Source of the DNA: Dehalococcoidia bacterium
Lineage (GTDB): Bacteria > Chloroflexota > Dehalococcoidia > SAR202 > UBA11138
DNA length: 5,560 bases
Assembly: GCA_012270665.1 (NCBI GenBank)
Contig: JAAXHY010000147.1
Span: 1-5,560, forward strand
Reading direction: 5' to 3'
Shown: in pieces, positions 1-5,560 of the stretch
Layout of the letters: each line of letters starts with the position of its first letter
Numbering within the stretch: position 1 is the stretch's first letter
Notes under the pieces: generated by a model
Database searches by the model: none
Told to the model about the DNA's origin: nothing
What the model saw: only the letters and a program-made list of their open reading frames with translations
Made by a program: the position numbers and the translations under genes

Positions 1-1
1 G

Positions 2-256
2 GTGACAGTCGAAGAAGCGCATGAGATACTCCGTGAACAGGAGCGGATGATAGTGGACATCAAGGCGTTCGTCGGACTCGACCTGAGCGGCGCGTTTTCT
101 TTAAGCGCCTCCGGCAGCGACTTCACCGTATTGGACTCGGACGGCAGGATAATCGCCTCGCCCGGAACGTATTCCACGAACAGAGCGACCAGGCGGGTCT
201 CGGCGATTGCGGAAGGGGAGAGGTTTGAATTTGAAATCGAGGTCGCTACTCCATAG
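2..256 (+). CDS. Unrecognised protein, probably the C-terminal part of a longer gene
   Basis: The open frame begins with GTG at the second base of the window and ends at a TAG 23 bp before the next gene. Only one base lies upstream, so no ribosome binding site can be judged and the true start may lie outside the window. The 84 visible residues start with a charged, probably helical stretch rich in Glu and Arg (about residues 1-20). The rest alternates hydrophobic and polar residues with many Ser, Thr and Gly, which looks like beta structure; one segment reads DFTVLDSDGRIIASPGTY. There is no cysteine, no obvious catalytic motif and no membrane segment in the visible part. I do not recognise the family. 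Codon choice and GC content resemble the downstream genes, and the short gap suggests cotranscription with the reductase. The reading frame is probably real, but its function is unknown. Confidence 0.55.
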   Translation: MTVEEAHEILREQERMIVDIKAFVGLDLSGAFSLSASGSDFTVLDSDGRIIASPGTYSTNRATRRVSAIAEGERFEFEIEVATP

Positions 257-279
257 CAGTTAACGAGGAGAGAGTTTCT

Positions 280-1335
280 ATGAGCGACAAACGCATCGTG
301 ATAATGGGAGCGGGCGCGGCAGGCAGCTACCTGGGCGCATACATGACCAAAGAGGGCTACGACGTTACGCTCGTGGATATGTGGGGCGAGCACGTTGAGA
401 CCATGAGGAATCAGGGTCTGCGGGCGTCGGGCAGCCAGGGGGACTTCACAATTCCCGTTAAGGCGTTCCACCTGTCCGACGCGATGCAGTTGGACGGGGA
501 CTTCGACATCGGCTTTCTGGCAATGAAGAGCTACGACACGGAGTGGTCGGCGCACTTCCTGAAGCGGCTGGTGAAGGACGACGGGGTTGTGGTGTCGTCC
601 CAGAACTGCATGAACGACCAACTGGTGGCTTCGATAGCGGGATACGACCGCGCTGTGGGATGCATCATGTCGAGCATCACCGTCGCGCTGTGGGAACCTG
701 GGCACGTGACCCGCGGCGGGCCTCCCGGAAGAGGACGCGGGCACGTGGTGTTCCGTGTGGGAGAACTGCACGGACGGATTACTCCAAGGGTGGAGGAGTT
801 GGTTGACGTCCTCATGTGCGTTGATGACGCGAAGGCCACCTCCAACCTGTGGGGCGAGCGTTGGTCGAAGTTGACGACCAATTCGTCGGGCAACCCAGTG
901 GGCGCTATGACCGGGCTGGGCGCGCAGGGCATGGCGTCTATGCCGGAGGCCAGGCGCGTTCAGATAAACATCTGCAAGGAGTCGTGCCAGGTCGCGCTGG
1001 CTCAGAACTACCAGGTCGAGCCGATACGTGGAGTATCGGCGGAGACCTTCGCCAAGGCGGACGACGGCGAGGTCTATGAAGAGTTGGACGCGAAGTTCCA
1101 GCCGACCGGAGGTGGAGCGGACTGGAAGTCGTCCATGGGGCAGGACGTCGAGAAGGGCCGCCGCACCGAGATCGAGTTCATGAATGGCTATATCGTCGAG
1201 CAGGGACGAAAGTCGGGAATTCCTACTCCTATCAACGCCGCGATTGTGCAGGTAGTGAAGGAAGTGCAGTCCGGTGAGCGTTCTCCGGGGCCGGAAAATG
1301 TGCGTCGTGTGCTGGAACTGGCGGGGATGGCGTGA
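280..1335 (+). CDS. 2-dehydropantoate 2-reductase (ketopantoate reductase, ApbA/PanE) family protein
   Basis: The family uses NADPH to reduce a 2-keto acid, classically ketopantoate to pantoate in cytoplasmic coenzyme A synthesis. The N-terminal Rossmann loop reads IVIMGAGAAGSYLG, with GxGxxG at residues 10-15. The C-terminal helical domain holds K197, N201 and N205 in KLTTNSSGNP, matching the catalytic Lys and two Asn of the E. coli enzyme. It also holds S285 and E297 in the SSMGQD...GRRTEIEF block, with the same 12-residue spacing as E. coli S244 and E256. The ATG follows a good Shine-Dalgarno (GAGGAG, 265-270) at 9 nt. At 351 residues it is about 50 longer than E. coli PanE. A Gly/Pro/Arg-rich loop (residues 144-154) lies where simpler homologs have a short turn. 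The family call is firm. The substrate is not: no other pantothenate or CoA gene is adjacent, and paralogs in this family often act on other keto acids. DedA follows after 26 bp. Confidence 0.9.
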   Translation: MSDKRIVIMGAGAAGSYLGAYMTKEGYDVTLVDMWGEHVETMRNQGLRASGSQGDFTIPVKAFHLSDAMQLDGDFDIGFLAMKSYDTEWSAHFLKRLVKDDGVVVSSQNCMNDQLVASIAGYDRAVGCIMSSITVALWEPGHVTRGGPPGRGRGHVVFRVGELHGRITPRVEELVDVLMCVDDAKATSNLWGERWSKLTTNSSGNPVGAMTGLGAQGMASMPEARRVQINICKESCQVALAQNYQVEPIRGVSAETFAKADDGEVYEELDAKFQPTGGGADWKSSMGQDVEKGRRTEIEFMNGYIVEQGRKSGIPTPINAAIVQVVKEVQSGERSPGPENVRRVLELAGMA

Positions 1336-1361
1336 GCCTGGCGCTTCGAGGACGATGAACA

Positions 1362-2000
1362 ATGCACTTGCTGGAGCAGACCGGCGCCTGGATCGAGTCG
1401 CTGATCGCCGCCATAGGCTACCCTGGCATAGTCTTGGCGATGGCCCTCGAAAACATCTTCCCACCGATCCCGTCCGAGGCTGTGCTGCCGTTCGCAGGCG
1501 CGTTGTCGGCCAAGGGTGAACTGGACTTTTGGGGCGCGGTCGCGGCCGGGACCGCAGGGTCGCTCATCGGAGCGGTTGTTCTCTACGCTATTGGGTACAT
1601 CGCCCGAGAGGCGGGTGTGCGCCGGCTGGTGGAGACCTACGGCAGGTACGTGTTCATCTCTGAGAGAGACCTTGACCGCAGCGCCGCGTGGTTCGAGCGC
1701 TACGGCGAGGCGATCATCTTCTTCGGGCGTCTCATCCCTCTCATCCGCAGCATAATCTCGGTGCCCGCCGGATACACCCGGATGAACATAGTTCGCTTCC
1801 TGATCTACACTACTCTCGGCACGACGCTGTGGAACCTGATACTGACCTACATAGGCCGGGCGCTGGGGGAGAACTGGGCAGACATCAGGGAACTGATGGC
1901 GCCGTATGAGAACGGCACACTGCTCCTGATAGGGCTGGCCGTGGCGGCGTTCATCGTCTGGCGCGCTGTGAGGTGGCGTCGGCAGGGCGGCGGCGGGTGA
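1362..2000 (+). CDS. DedA family (VTT/SNARE-associated domain) integral membrane protein
   Basis: DedA proteins are inner-membrane proteins linked to phospholipid (undecaprenyl phosphate or phosphatidylethanolamine) flipping and to membrane homeostasis. The 212-residue length is typical. The first hydrophobic and re-entrant region carries ENIFPPIPSE, placing E39 exactly where the essential acidic residue of E. coli YqjA/YghB lies. A second acidic residue, D55, follows. The family signature FFGRLIPLIRSIISVPAG holds R123 and R129, six residues apart like the two essential arginines of YqjA. Hydrophobic segments lie at about residues 14-50, 56-81, 115-137, 141-166 and 186-203, followed by a basic, glycine-rich C-tail. 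The ATG has GAGGA at 1348-1352, spaced 9 nt. Another ATG at 1354 is out of frame and can be ignored. The gene sits 26 bp after the reductase, so cotranscription is likely. I cannot tell the transported lipid from sequence alone. Confidence 0.93.
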   Translation: MHLLEQTGAWIESLIAAIGYPGIVLAMALENIFPPIPSEAVLPFAGALSAKGELDFWGAVAAGTAGSLIGAVVLYAIGYIAREAGVRRLVETYGRYVFISERDLDRSAAWFERYGEAIIFFGRLIPLIRSIISVPAGYTRMNIVRFLIYTTLGTTLWNLILTYIGRALGENWADIRELMAPYENGTLLLIGLAVAAFIVWRAVRWRRQGGGG

Positions 2001-2012
2001 CCATCGCTGCGC

Positions 2013-2041
2013 TTGACGGCCTGCGGCGGTGTTCATAGACT
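2013..2041 (+). promoter_or_regulatory. Possible sigma-70-like promoter for the acyl-CoA dehydrogenase
   Basis: In the 76-bp gap after the DedA gene, TTGACG (2013-2018, five of six matches to the -35 consensus) is followed after 17 bp by TAGACT (2036-2041, four of six to the -10 consensus). Transcription would start near 2048, leaving a leader of about 29 nt that contains the GGAGG ribosome binding site at 2066-2070. A perfect TTGACA at 2043-2048 has no acceptable -10 element at 16-18 bp. The match is modest and the host's promoter consensus is unknown, so this is only a candidate. Readthrough from the upstream genes is equally possible. Confidence 0.25.
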
Positions 2042-2076
2042 GTTGACAGACCAGAGCAAACGCTTGGAGGCGTCAG

Positions 2077-3261
2077 ATGGATATTAAGTTCACACAGCGG
2101 GAAGAGGACTTCCGACAAGAGATCCGTGACTTCCTGCAAGATACGCTTCCCGGAGATTGGGACCCTCTCGGACAGGCGGGACAGTCTGCCGAAGAGCGGC
2201 GGGATTTCACCCGTCAAATGACTCAAGCCCTCGCCGACAAGGGCTGGCTGACTCTGGCCTGGCCCGAGGAGTACGGGGGACAGGCTCGCTCCATCATGGA
2301 GCAGGTAATCTACAACGAGGAGATGTCCTACAAGAACGTCCCCGGCACCGAGCTTGGCACAGGCGCGATTTCCTGGGTTGGCCCGGTCCTGATGATCGCG
2401 GGCACCGATGAGCAGAAGGCCGAGCATTTGCCTCCAATCGCTAAGGGTGAGCGTCTGTGGTGTACCCTGTACAGCGAGCCTGGATCCGGTTCGGACCTGG
2501 CTTCGCTCCAGACGGCGGCGGTGAGAGACGGCGACGACTACGTAATCAACGGCCAGAAGATATGGACTTCGAGCGCGCATGTCGCCGACTGGGGTTGGCT
2601 GGCAGCCCGCACTAATCCCGATGCCCCAAAGCATAGGGGTATCAGCATATTCATGTTGGACATGAAGAGCCCGGGTGTCAGTGTCCGGCCCATTGAGAAC
2701 ATGGCGGGAGGCCGCGACTTCAACGAGGTCTATTTCGACGATGTGAGGATACCGAGCGGCAACCTTGTTGGACAGGAGGACCGCGGCTGGTACACGCTGG
2801 CCGTAGCATTGGACTTTGAGAGGTCGGGCGTCGGCTATTCAGCGGGGGCGCGCCGAACGCTGGAAGCCCTGGTGGAATACGCCAAGCAGACCGAAAGAAA
2901 CGGAGAGCCGCTTAGCGACAACCCTGGCGTTAGGAGAAAGATCGCTCAGCGTTTCACTGAGACCGAGATCGCGCGATGGCTGGCGTACAAGGTGGCTTGG
3001 ATGCAGAGCCAGGACATGATCCCGAACGCCGAGGCTTCGATGTCCAAGATGTACGGGACTGAACTAACTCAGCGAGTAGCGCGAACCGGCATGGAGATAC
3101 TGGGAATGGCGGGCCAGATTTCACAGGGCTCGAAGTGGGCGCCGCTGGAAGGGCACATTCAGCAGTTGTATCTGTCCTCCGTGTCCTCCACTATAGCTGC
3201 CGGAACATCCGAGATACAGCGCAACATCATAGCTCAACGCGGGCTTGGCCTGCCCAGGTAG
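2077..3261 (+). CDS. Acyl-CoA dehydrogenase family flavoprotein (FadE-type)
   Basis: This is an FAD-dependent enzyme expected to oxidise an acyl-CoA to the 2,3-enoyl-CoA and pass electrons to an electron-transfer flavoprotein in the cytoplasm. At 394 residues it has normal length. An N-terminal helical domain (about 1-120) is followed by the beta domain with WCTLYSEPGSGSDLAS (128-143) and INGQKIWTSSAHVADW (from 157), both hallmark flavin/substrate segments. The C-terminal helical domain ends in AAGTSEIQRNIIAQRGLGLP. In the medium-chain enzyme the residue before GT is the catalytic Glu; here it is A375. E248 in LDFERSG sits at the alternative catalytic position used by isovaleryl- and long-chain dehydrogenases. 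The usual R..FG element of the C-terminal domain is replaced by ERNGEPLSDNPGVR (273-286), a form I associate with actinobacterial-type FadE proteins acting on bulky or unusual acyl-CoAs. The ATG has GGAGG at 2066-2070, spaced 6 nt. The acyl substrate cannot be told from sequence. Confidence 0.94.
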   Translation: MDIKFTQREEDFRQEIRDFLQDTLPGDWDPLGQAGQSAEERRDFTRQMTQALADKGWLTLAWPEEYGGQARSIMEQVIYNEEMSYKNVPGTELGTGAISWVGPVLMIAGTDEQKAEHLPPIAKGERLWCTLYSEPGSGSDLASLQTAAVRDGDDYVINGQKIWTSSAHVADWGWLAARTNPDAPKHRGISIFMLDMKSPGVSVRPIENMAGGRDFNEVYFDDVRIPSGNLVGQEDRGWYTLAVALDFERSGVGYSAGARRTLEALVEYAKQTERNGEPLSDNPGVRRKIAQRFTETEIARWLAYKVAWMQSQDMIPNAEASMSKMYGTELTQRVARTGMEILGMAGQISQGSKWAPLEGHIQQLYLSSVSSTIAAGTSEIQRNIIAQRGLGLPR

Positions 3262-3288
3262 CGACGCTTCTTGGATTCTCCGAATGAT

Positions 3289-3828
3289 ATGGAATTCCAT
3301 GAGGTTGATCGCGACCGATGGGAAGACCTGGAGCGCCTGTTTGAATCAAGAGGTGGGCCGCGCTATTGCTGGTGCATGGTCTGGCGTCGGATGCCCAAGG
3401 GAGTCGGACGCTCCGATCCCAAGGCCAAGAAAGATGCGCTCAGACGACGGGTTGAGGATGAGACCCCGATAGGCATTCTGGGCTATATTGACGGAGCGCC
3501 ATCGGCATGGTGTTCGATTGCGCCCCGCGACACTTTTCGGGAATTGGGCGGTTCCGGAATTCCCTTGGGAGCGTCCGAAAGTGTTTGGTCAGTAACCTGC
3601 TTCTTCGCGCCTCGGCGACTTCGTGGGAACGGTGTCACTCGACGTCTCATACACGCCGCCGTTGAATACGCAAGAGAAAAGGGCGCTGCCATTGTAGAAG
3701 CATATCCGGTGGATCCCGACTCGCCGAGCTACAAGTTCATGGGACTAGTGTCGTCCTTCGAAGCGCTCGGATTCGAGAAGGTCGGCAGAGCGGGGACTAG
3801 ACGACACGTGATGCGGCTGTTTCTATGA
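3289..3828 (+). CDS. GNAT family N-acetyltransferase with N-terminal Cys-Trp-Cys motif
   Basis: GNAT enzymes transfer an acetyl group from acetyl-CoA to an amine. The 179-residue frame has the central strand WSVTCFFAPRRLRGNG followed by a helix (VTRRLIHAAVEYAREKGA), which is motif A: RRLRGN-G provides the acetyl-CoA pyrophosphate loop at about residues 109-115. The C-terminal part, with YKFMGLVSSFEALGFEKV, is the usual strand-helix-strand end of a subgroup of small bacterial GNATs. YCWCMVW at residues 26-32 is an aromatic, cysteine-bearing segment also found in that subgroup. I chose ATG at 3289; an in-frame TTG at 3271 would add six residues. Neither has a strong Shine-Dalgarno, so translation may depend partly on the upstream dehydrogenase gene, which ends 27 bp before. 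The start codon lies in a 12-bp palindrome. The substrate is unknown: it could be a small molecule, an antibiotic or a protein N-terminus. Confidence 0.85.
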   Translation: MEFHEVDRDRWEDLERLFESRGGPRYCWCMVWRRMPKGVGRSDPKAKKDALRRRVEDETPIGILGYIDGAPSAWCSIAPRDTFRELGGSGIPLGASESVWSVTCFFAPRRLRGNGVTRRLIHAAVEYAREKGAAIVEAYPVDPDSPSYKFMGLVSSFEALGFEKVGRAGTRRHVMRLFL

Positions 3829-3886
3829 TTGCATGCCTCTTCGTCAGGCAAACATTTCTGAATCGTTGACGGTCTGCAAGGCGTTT
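3829..3886. other. Convergent intergenic gap without a clear terminator
   Basis: The 58 bp between the stop codons of the acetyltransferase (+) and the transporter (-) contain one weak inverted repeat, TGCCT (3834-3838) and AGGCA (3846-3850), with a 7-nt loop. No run of T follows on either strand, so it does not qualify as a canonical Rho-independent terminator. I see no other element in the gap. Confidence 0.5.
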
Positions 3887-5560
3887 CTACTCCTGAGACG
3901 CGGCCCGCCGGCGGGCATCTTCCTCATTGGCGGCGCGCGAGCCCGCCTCCACGTCAACCCACTTGAGCGCTATGGTGCCGGCTATGATTATCACAAGTAT
4001 GGAAGTAATCGCGGAACGGGTGTCCAAAGCGGAAGTCACTATCACATAGAGAATCGGGCCGAAGACCGCGGACGCCCTGCTCATGAATCCAAAGAACGAG
4101 AAGAACTCGCCGCTCCGCGTCTCGGGCGTTATCTGCGCGAACAGGCTGCGGGCGAGCGCCTGGCTGCCGCCTATGACCAGCCCTGTGAGCGCGCCCAGAA
4201 CCAGCCACTGGTACCCGGCGTCGAATCCGAGGGGTTCCCACAGCTTTTCACGCACGAAGGCGGGCCACCAGTCGAGAGGTCCTGAACCCAAAGTGGAGGG
4301 ATGCAACTGGCCGACATACTTCTCCCCGTCCAGGTCGCCGCCCTCGATAGAGATCGAGTACGCGGAGTTCTGGGACACGCGCGTATTCTCACTTAGCCCA
4401 CGCGCCTGTCGTGACGAAAGCTCTTCTCCCTCCACAAGTTCGCCCACTTCTTCCCTCCAAAGGACTTCGATACGCGAGTCCTCCAGTTCGGGCGCCTTCT
4501 CTACCATGTAGCTGCCTGTGTTCGACTTGTAGCTCAGTTGGTAGTCGAACTCCGAGTGTTCAGAAGGAACCAGGGGGGTTATAGCCACGCCGAACAGTAC
4601 GATCAGGCACCATCCTATCAGCGAAAGCGTGAGAGCCCCCTTGGTGGTGAATCGCATCGCCAGCTTTCCGAAAGCCAACGCTCCCGGCACGGCTACGAAC
4701 TGAATAATCAGGATGGTAGCCATGTTGAACACGAGCGGTATGCCGAGGGTGTCCGCGGCGAACGCTCCAGCGATGCTCATAACCGTCTGCAGACCATCGT
4801 TGAACAGCAGGTAGGCTCCCAGATAGATGAGCACGACCCTGAAGCGTTTCAGTTCTCGGAAGGTGTGCGAGAGTTCGGAAAAGGCGGTTGACACCGCGGT
4901 AAGGGCATTGACCCCCTTGATTCCGCTGTACGTCGGAGGCTCGGGAACAACCAGTAGAGTCCACAGCGCCCACCCGAACCACCACACGCCTATTGACGCC
5001 ATCGCGATGCGCGTTACCAGGTCGGCTATTGCGCTATCCTGGGTCAGCATTATCAATATGAGATGCGCCAGAAGAAGCAGCCCCCCGCCCATGTAGCCGT
5101 ATGCGAATCCGCGACTGCTGACATCGTCCAGCAGATTGCGCGGCGCGATGTGCGGCAGGAAGGCGTTGTAGAACACGAGGCCTCCTGCAAAGCCGATGTT
5201 GGCAAGCGAGAACATTCCGAAGAGCCAGAGCCAGGGCTGCGAAGTGTAGGCTGAGAAGAACACAAGCGCGGTGAACAGCGAACCCGCGATGGTGTACGTC
5301 CACAGCAGCGCCTTCTTGATGGGGACGCGGTCCGCAATCACGCCGAGGACCGGACTGGACAGAGCTACAATCGCGGTGGAGATCGCCACTCCCAAGCTCC
5401 ACATCGAACTTCCGGTGAAATTGATCCCGAAGAACGACGCGCTTTCGCCTAGGGCCTCCTCGAACAGAAAGACGAAATAGAACGGGAAGATGGCGACCGT
5501 GCCGCTGGTGGCGAAGGCTGAGTTTGCCCAGTCATACATGCACCAGGCGCGAATTATCTT
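3887..5560 (-). CDS. MFS transporter, UMF1/Atg22-like family, N-terminus cut by window edge
   Basis: This is a major facilitator superfamily permease of the inner membrane. Atg22-like relatives in yeast export amino acids from the vacuole; substrates of the bacterial UMF1 members are largely unknown. The signature MYDWANSAFATSGTV opens TM1. GVIADRVPIKKAL (66-78, counted from the Met at 5539) is the cytoplasmic TM2-TM3 motif. NDGLQTVMSIAG (247-258) and GGSQALARSLFAQITP (457-472) are typical of the family. I count 12 hydrophobic segments, near residues 10-27, 44-69, 76-97, 102-124, 148-167, 178-198, 235-260, 268-290, 298-323, 443-468, 480-505 and 508-527. The frame stays open to the window edge (KIIRAWC before the Met). 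Relatives normally have a short W-x-L/C-YDWANSAF lead-in, so the Met at 5539 is probably internal and the start lies outside. A large soluble insertion follows TM9. The C-tail is charged and Arg/Ala-rich. The gene converges on the acetyltransferase. Confidence 0.9.
   Translation of the reverse strand, partial: KIIRAWCMYDWANSAFATSGTVAIFPFYFVFLFEEALGESASFFGINFTGSSMWSLGVAISTAIVALSSPVLGVIADRVPIKKALLWTYTIAGSLFTALVFFSAYTSQPWLWLFGMFSLANIGFAGGLVFYNAFLPHIAPRNLLDDVSSRGFAYGYMGGGLLLLAHLILIMLTQDSAIADLVTRIAMASIGVWWFGWALWTLLVVPEPPTYSGIKGVNALTAVSTAFSELSHTFRELKRFRVVLIYLGAYLLFNDGLQTVMSIAGAFAADTLGIPLVFNMATILIIQFVAVPGALAFGKLAMRFTTKGALTLSLIGWCLIVLFGVAITPLVPSEHSEFDYQLSYKSNTGSYMVEKAPELEDSRIEVLWREEVGELVEGEELSSRQARGLSENTRVSQNSAYSISIEGGDLDGEKYVGQLHPSTLGSGPLDWWPAFVREKLWEPLGFDAGYQWLVLGALTGLVIGGSQALARSLFAQITPETRSGEFFSFFGFMSRASAVFGPILYVIVTSALDTRSAITSILVIIIAGTIALKWVDVEAGSRAANEEDARRRAASQE
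4214..4567 (-). other. Soluble insertion of about 118 residues between TM9 and TM10 of the MFS transporter
   Basis: Residues 325-442 of the transporter (counted from the Met at 5539) are hydrophilic and separate two clear membrane segments. Most UMF1-type proteins have only a short loop there. The stretch is acidic in its first half (for example ELEDSRIEVLWREEVGELVE), then rich in Ser, Gly and Tyr, and ends in a Trp-rich, probably amphipathic part (PLDWWPAFVREKLWEPLGF) just before TM10. With the usual N-in, 12-TM MFS topology this loop faces the outside of the membrane. The reading frame and codon use continue unbroken through it, so it is not an obvious frameshift or sequencing artefact. I do not recognise a domain family; a small beta-rich or ligand-capturing domain is only a guess. 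Confidence 0.7.

Noticed and set aside
1188..2036. A 282-codon open frame on the minus strand, antisense to the end of the reductase and all of DedA
   Set aside because: The plus strand carries two unmistakable protein families across the same span. The antisense translation is rich in Arg, Gln, Pro and His with no recognisable motif, as expected for a shadow frame in GC-rich coding DNA.
2043..2048. Perfect TTGACA hexamer upstream of the dehydrogenase gene
   Set aside because: A -10 element at the proper distance would fall on the ribosome binding site (GGAGGC) and does not match the consensus. The upstream TTGACG/TAGACT pair is the better candidate.
1951..2634. A 227-codon minus-strand open frame antisense to the dehydrogenase N-terminal half
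   Set aside because: It lies opposite highly conserved acyl-CoA dehydrogenase domains and has no motif of its own.
3171..3190. Short tandem-like repeat of TGTCCTCC in the dehydrogenase gene
   Set aside because: It simply encodes the Ser-Ser-Val-Ser-Ser stretch before the conserved C-terminal motif and has only two copies.
3539..3564. Inverted repeat GGGAATT / AATTCCC with a 12-nt loop inside the acetyltransferase gene
   Set aside because: It is short, lies within coding sequence and has no feature to suggest a role. Such repeats are expected by chance.
3903..3916. Perfect 14-bp GC-only palindrome GCCCGCCGGCGGGC near the 3' end of the transporter gene
   Set aside because: It encodes the Arg/Ala-rich C-tail and is a natural outcome of GC-rich codons for Ala and Arg. 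No T-run follows, so it is not a convincing terminator, and it lies inside the coding region.
3833..4285. A 150-codon plus-strand open frame downstream of the acetyltransferase
   Set aside because: It is almost wholly antisense to the transporter's TM10-TM12 region, which is strongly family-like. Its translation is low in hydrophobic structure and has no motif.

Overview
This window is about 5.6 kb of GC-rich bacterial DNA (roughly 60% GC by eye). It is densely coded, with six protein genes, short gaps and no RNA genes, mobile elements or CRISPR repeats that I can see. The gene mix (a ketopantoate-reductase-like enzyme, a DedA membrane protein, an FadE-type acyl-CoA dehydrogenase, a GNAT acetyltransferase and a UMF1/Atg22-like MFS transporter) would suit a heterotrophic free-living bacterium. 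Expansions of ketopantoate-reductase-like and acyl-CoA dehydrogenase paralogs are known in SAR202-type marine Chloroflexota, so that is my best guess. It is an inference from family content, not from a marker gene.

Layout. Positions 2-256 (+) hold the C-terminal part, or all, of an unrecognised small protein. Positions 280-1335 (+) encode a 2-dehydropantoate 2-reductase family protein with an intact nucleotide-binding loop and catalytic Lys, Asn, Ser and Glu. Positions 1362-2000 (+) encode a DedA/VTT membrane protein. A 76-bp gap then carries a possible sigma-70-like promoter and a strong Shine-Dalgarno. Positions 2077-3261 (+) encode an acyl-CoA dehydrogenase whose catalytic Glu appears to sit at the isovaleryl/long-chain-type position. 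Positions 3289-3828 (+) encode a GNAT acetyltransferase with a Cys-Trp-Cys motif near its N-terminus. A 58-bp convergent gap separates it from a minus-strand MFS transporter (3887 to the right window edge). That transporter is cut at its N-terminus and carries an unusual insertion of about 118 residues between TM9 and TM10.

How the genes work together. The first three plus-strand genes are spaced 23-26 bp apart and may be cotranscribed. The dehydrogenase and acetyltransferase could be read through or form a second unit. Nothing in the sequence ties the five activities into one pathway, and I see no defence, secretion or biosynthetic system. The region is mostly ordinary. The items most worth checking are the transporter insertion and, less so, the dehydrogenase active-site arrangement.
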